Assembly (NCBI RefSeq): GCF_003384035.1
Contig: NZ_QQAK01000011.1
Span: 62,001 to 126,000, forward strand
Length of the DNA: 64,000 nt
Direction: 5' to 3'
Source of the DNA: Sporosarcina sp. BI001-red
GTDB lineage: Bacteria; Bacillota; Bacilli; Bacillales_A; Planococcaceae
Position numbers and translations under genes: made by a program. The notes under the pieces were generated by a model that made no database searches, had not been told where the DNA came from, and saw nothing but the letters and a program-made list of their open reading frames with translations. Positions 61,701 through 64,000 of this stretch are shown here, piece after piece (within the stretch, counting starts at the first letter, position 1; every line of letters begins with the position of its first letter).

Positions 61701-62825
61701 CTATCCTCCTCGTAAATAGCTCTTTCTCACTTCCCGGACAGCGGCAATAACTATCACAATGGCTGCAACCAGTGTAATCGGCAGCGCTTCGTACCATGTC
61801 CGACCATTTTGCAGATGGAGGAGATCGCTCGAGAACAGATTCAGGAACGGGTTCAGCCAGCTGGGGATAGAGGTACCGAACAATTTCGTGATGCCGTAGC
61901 CTGCACCGAGTGTTCCGAGAACAGCGGCCAGCACGGGCAGCGTCTTCTTCGCATACAGGCTGTACAGCAGGATCAGCGAGATGACGAGAAGTGCTAGAAC
62001 CGAGGTGATGATGATTCCTTCAATCAGCTGGACTCCAAGATTGCTAAAGGCCGGGGAGCCGTCCTTTTCGATAAGGACCGGATAGCGAAACGACCCTTTG
62101 TCCCCGAACAAGGAACTCACCGCTGCAGCAGTGATCAGTGCGGCGAATAGCGCCAGGACATACGCGATGCAAGCTGCACCCAGTTTGCTGAGCAGCCACT
62201 GTGCTTTGCGGATCGGCTGCGTGAACAGCAGGTTGACGGACTGGCTTTCATACTCGGACGCGAGGATGTCCCCGGCGAGCAGTAACACGAGAAGCAGTCC
62301 GCCGCCATACATCCAGAGCGATACGATCTGCTGCAGGAAATTCGGCAGCGCGATGCTGTAGGCGCTGTGTTCCGGCCGGATTCCGCGTTTCAGGAATTCG
62401 TTGTTCTGCGCTATTGTGCGTTCGATCTCCTTGACGGAAAGCGGGCTTTCACCACCGAGTTCTTTGTAGGTCAGCGTCGTTTCCAAAATACCGTTCTGGA
62501 CTTCGAGATTGTGCTTCCAGTCCTCATGGGAGAAATTCGCCGCGAGATCATACAGCGGATCCCGGATTTCCAGGTTGACGATTTGCAGTTCTTTCTGCTT
62601 TTCATCGTCAGGATCTTTTTCCAACAGCAGGATATGGGCGCGGCCGTTCGCCTGACTCGTCCGGACCTGGGCATCGATCGCCTGGCGTTCCGCTTTTTCG
62701 ACCTGCGTTTGGAACGTCAAGTTGCGGACAAACAGGAGAATGACGAACGCTGCGAGCACAGCGAGGACGGCAAGCGTCTTCTTGCTGAACAGCAATTTCT
62801 TCAGCTCGAACCGGAATAACTTCAT
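61701..62825 (-). CDS. ABC-2 type permease, upstream module
   Basis: A 374-residue permease. One segment (about 18-35), an outer loop (about 40-165, with QTQVEKAERQAIDAQVRTSQANG as an amphipathic helix), then five segments from about 168 to 370 with LLLAGDILASEYESQSVNLLFTQPIRKAQWLLSKLGAA, a typical ABC-2 turn. It overlaps its ATPase gene by 4 bp (ATGA). Codon use is strongly GC-biased relative to most of the window. Its end AGGAGGATAG also supplies the ribosome binding site for the decayed XRE gene. Confidence 0.85.
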   Translation of the reverse strand: MKLFRFELKKLLFSKKTLAVLAVLAAFVILLFVRNLTFQTQVEKAERQAIDAQVRTSQANGRAHILLLEKDPDDEKQKELQIVNLEIRDPLYDLAANFSHEDWKHNLEVQNGILETTLTYKELGGESPLSVKEIERTIAQNNEFLKRGIRPEHSAYSIALPNFLQQIVSLWMYGGGLLLVLLLAGDILASEYESQSVNLLFTQPIRKAQWLLSKLGAACIAYVLALFAALITAAAVSSLFGDKGSFRYPVLIEKDGSPAFSNLGVQLIEGIIITSVLALLVISLILLYSLYAKKTLPVLAAVLGTLGAGYGITKLFGTSIPSWLNPFLNLFSSDLLHLQNGRTWYEALPITLVAAIVIVIAAVREVRKSYLRGG

Positions 62826-63706
62826 CGTACATTCTCCTTTGCAAACAACTCCTGATAGCGTCGTTCCGCCCCGATTTTCCGGTTATCGATGCGCAAGATG
62901 GTCAGCCCGGCCGCCTTCAGCTGATCGAGTAGATCTTGCAGCGGTGCCTCCGTTTCCAAGAACTCGATTTGCCCGTCTTCGTTTGCTGTATACGGCAGAC
63001 TTGTCTGCGTAAGGACGGCTGCCGCCTGATCCGGTGCGTCGACAGTAATCGTATACTCGCTCCTTGAGAAGTCCTGTAAGGATTCCTTCAGCAGTTCCCC
63101 GTCTTTCATGAAGTAGATCGTGTCTGTCAACCGATCAATTTCATCCAGGTTGTGGGAAGAAATGAAGATCGTCGTCCCTTCTCCGTGCAGTTCCAGCAGA
63201 ATATTGCGCATCGTGATCGCACTGGAAGGATCCAGACCGTTGAGCGGTTCGTCCAGTAGCAGTAGTTTCGGCTCATTCAAGATAGCCATCGCGAGCAGCA
63301 GATGCTGCTTCATGCCGAGCGAATAATTGCGCACCCGTTTCTTCACATACGCTGTCATGCCGACACGGTCGGTCACTTGGCGGATCCTTGTGGCTGGCAG
63401 CTGCTGGATGCTGCACACGAACTTCAGATGATCGTACCCTGTCAGGTCCCCGTACAGGATCCGGTTGTCCTGCAAGTAGGAGACGTCTTTGAACACGGAG
63501 ATATCGGTGTTCTTCTTTCCAAGCAGCTCAATCTTCCCTTCCTGGAACGGCAGCAGGTTCGTCATGCAGTTCAGGAGCGTTGTCTTCCCTGAGCCGTTCG
63601 GTCCGACTAGGGCTATAATCTGCGGCTCGCTGACCGTCATATTGATTCCACGCAGGACGTGCTGTTTTTTATAGTGTTTATGAAGATTTTCGACTTGGAT
63701 GATCAT
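62822..63706 (-). CDS. ABC-2 type transporter ATPase, upstream module
   Basis: A 294-residue ATPase: Walker A GPNGSGKTT, signature YSLGMKQ, Walker B LLLDEPLNGLD, H-loop SSHN. It shares with the ATPase at 57684 the segments LTGYDHLKFV, GMKQHLLLAMAILNEPK and NGLDPSSAI, so the modules are paralogous. AGGAGG precedes the ATG. It lies between a permease gene upstream (63735, incomplete) and one downstream, so the module probably has two permease subunits. Confidence 0.9.
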   Translation of the reverse strand: MIIQVENLHKHYKKQHVLRGINMTVSEPQIIALVGPNGSGKTTLLNCMTNLLPFQEGKIELLGKKNTDISVFKDVSYLQDNRILYGDLTGYDHLKFVCSIQQLPATRIRQVTDRVGMTAYVKKRVRNYSLGMKQHLLLAMAILNEPKLLLLDEPLNGLDPSSAITMRNILLELHGEGTTIFISSHNLDEIDRLTDTIYFMKDGELLKESLQDFSRSEYTITVDAPDQAAAVLTQTSLPYTANEDGQIEFLETEAPLQDLLDQLKAAGLTILRIDNRKIGAERRYQELFAKENVR

Positions 63707-63734
63707 CGGGTTTCCTCCTTTTTGACCAGGGTTT

Positions 63735-64000
63735 TCATGCCCGTTTCCGCTGCAGACCGGACACTAGATAGGCCGCGGCGAGCAGGACGGCGGATGCACC
63801 GCCGAGCACCAGCAGGCCGAGCGGGAATGTGAACCGGAAATCCTGCCAGATCGCCGCTGTCTGCATCGTGACAATATACGGAGATGCCAAGTAGGCGAAC
63901 GGCACATATGGGGCGAACGCGAGTCCCGCCACCTGGTTGCTGAGCTGGATGCCGAGCAGGATAACGGCGGCTGTCAGGACGAGAGCCGCGATGGCCCGCT
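63735..64000 (-). CDS. ABC permease C-terminal part (5' end beyond window)
   Basis: The reverse strand is open from the window edge to 63735. Its last 87 or so residues include hydrophobic segments RAIAALVLTAAVILLGIQL and PLGLLVLGGASAVLLAAAYLVSG, ending LQRKRA. This suits the C-terminal end of an ABC-2 permease. It is 28 bp upstream of the ATPase gene at 62822, consistent with one operon. A GTG at 63932 is internal, not a start. GC content is high. Confidence 0.75.
   Translation of the reverse strand, partial: RAIAALVLTAAVILLGIQLSNQVAGLAFAPYVPFAYLASPYIVTMQTAAIWQDFRFTFPLGLLVLGGASAVLLAAAYLVSGLQRKRA

Noticed and set aside
57684-64000. Lantibiotic biosynthesis cluster
   Set aside because: Only ABC modules and a dead regulator are visible; no precursor peptide or modification enzyme is within the window.

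Overview
This window looks like a chromosomal segment of a low-to-moderate GC Gram-positive bacterium of the order Bacillales, most likely Planococcaceae (Sporosarcina/Planococcus-like). That placement is an inference. It rests on AGGAGG-type ribosome binding sites with frequent TTG and GTG starts, lipoprotein-type signal peptides, a C30 (staphyloxanthin-type) carotenoid operon, and many proteins recognisable from Bacillus relatives (TcyP, YwbE, YuaF/flotillin, YerD, YdaF, YngI). No rRNA, tRNA, CRISPR array, transposase or prophage gene was seen.

Layout. 1-542: truncated uracil-DNA glycosylase-like gene. 639-7407: a MerR/cobalamin-fold regulator (LitR/CarH-like) divergent from a five-gene C30 carotenoid operon crtN-crtM-crtP-crtQ-crtO closed by a terminator that overlaps the end of crtO. 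7424-14358: MFS transporter, DUF342 protein, an intergenic repeat element, a siderophore-binding-protein remnant, a lipoprotein and an ABC exporter. 14362-34986: mostly housekeeping and transport genes (hflX, putP, guanine deaminase, acyl-CoA synthetase, GltB-like oxidoreductase, nitroreductase, methyltransferase, tcyP, RimL-type acetyltransferase, DHA2 efflux pump, Dph6-like enzyme, DinB-like protein, PCYCGC lipoprotein, fumC, a MacB-like ABC pair). 35432-46013: flotillin/NfeD, DUF47-Pit phosphate transport, a cold shock protein, an MMPL transporter, small proteins, a pentapeptide-repeat protein, a CAP-domain protein, Cu/Zn superoxide dismutase. 46281-54178: rRNA methyltransferase, EamA transporter, a CstA-family permease with a LytS/LytTR two-component system, a nitronate-monooxygenase-like enzyme and YwbE. 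54503-57606: MarR-MMPL efflux operon with a clear palindromic operator. 57684-64000: two related ABC-2 transporter modules around a decayed XRE regulator; the distal part is clearly more GC-rich than the rest.

How genes work together. The crt genes form a pathway from farnesyl diphosphate to a glycosylated, acylated C30 carotenoid, and the divergent B12-fold regulator plus TGTACA boxes on both promoters suggest light/B12-dependent control. LytS/LytTR and CstA with three 21-bp-spaced LytTR-type boxes resemble the E. coli BtsSR-BtsT pyruvate system. MarR-MMPL is a self-controlled efflux unit.

The most unusual non-coding signals are two intergenic arrays (24171-24486 and 35211-35360) in which the decamers TGAGCGGATT/TGAGCGGTTT and TGATCACTTT alternate with a 20-21 bp period, that is about two helical turns. 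They fit no common repeat class I know. Separate from these is a family of about 140-bp intergenic elements (three long copies and one internally deleted copy).
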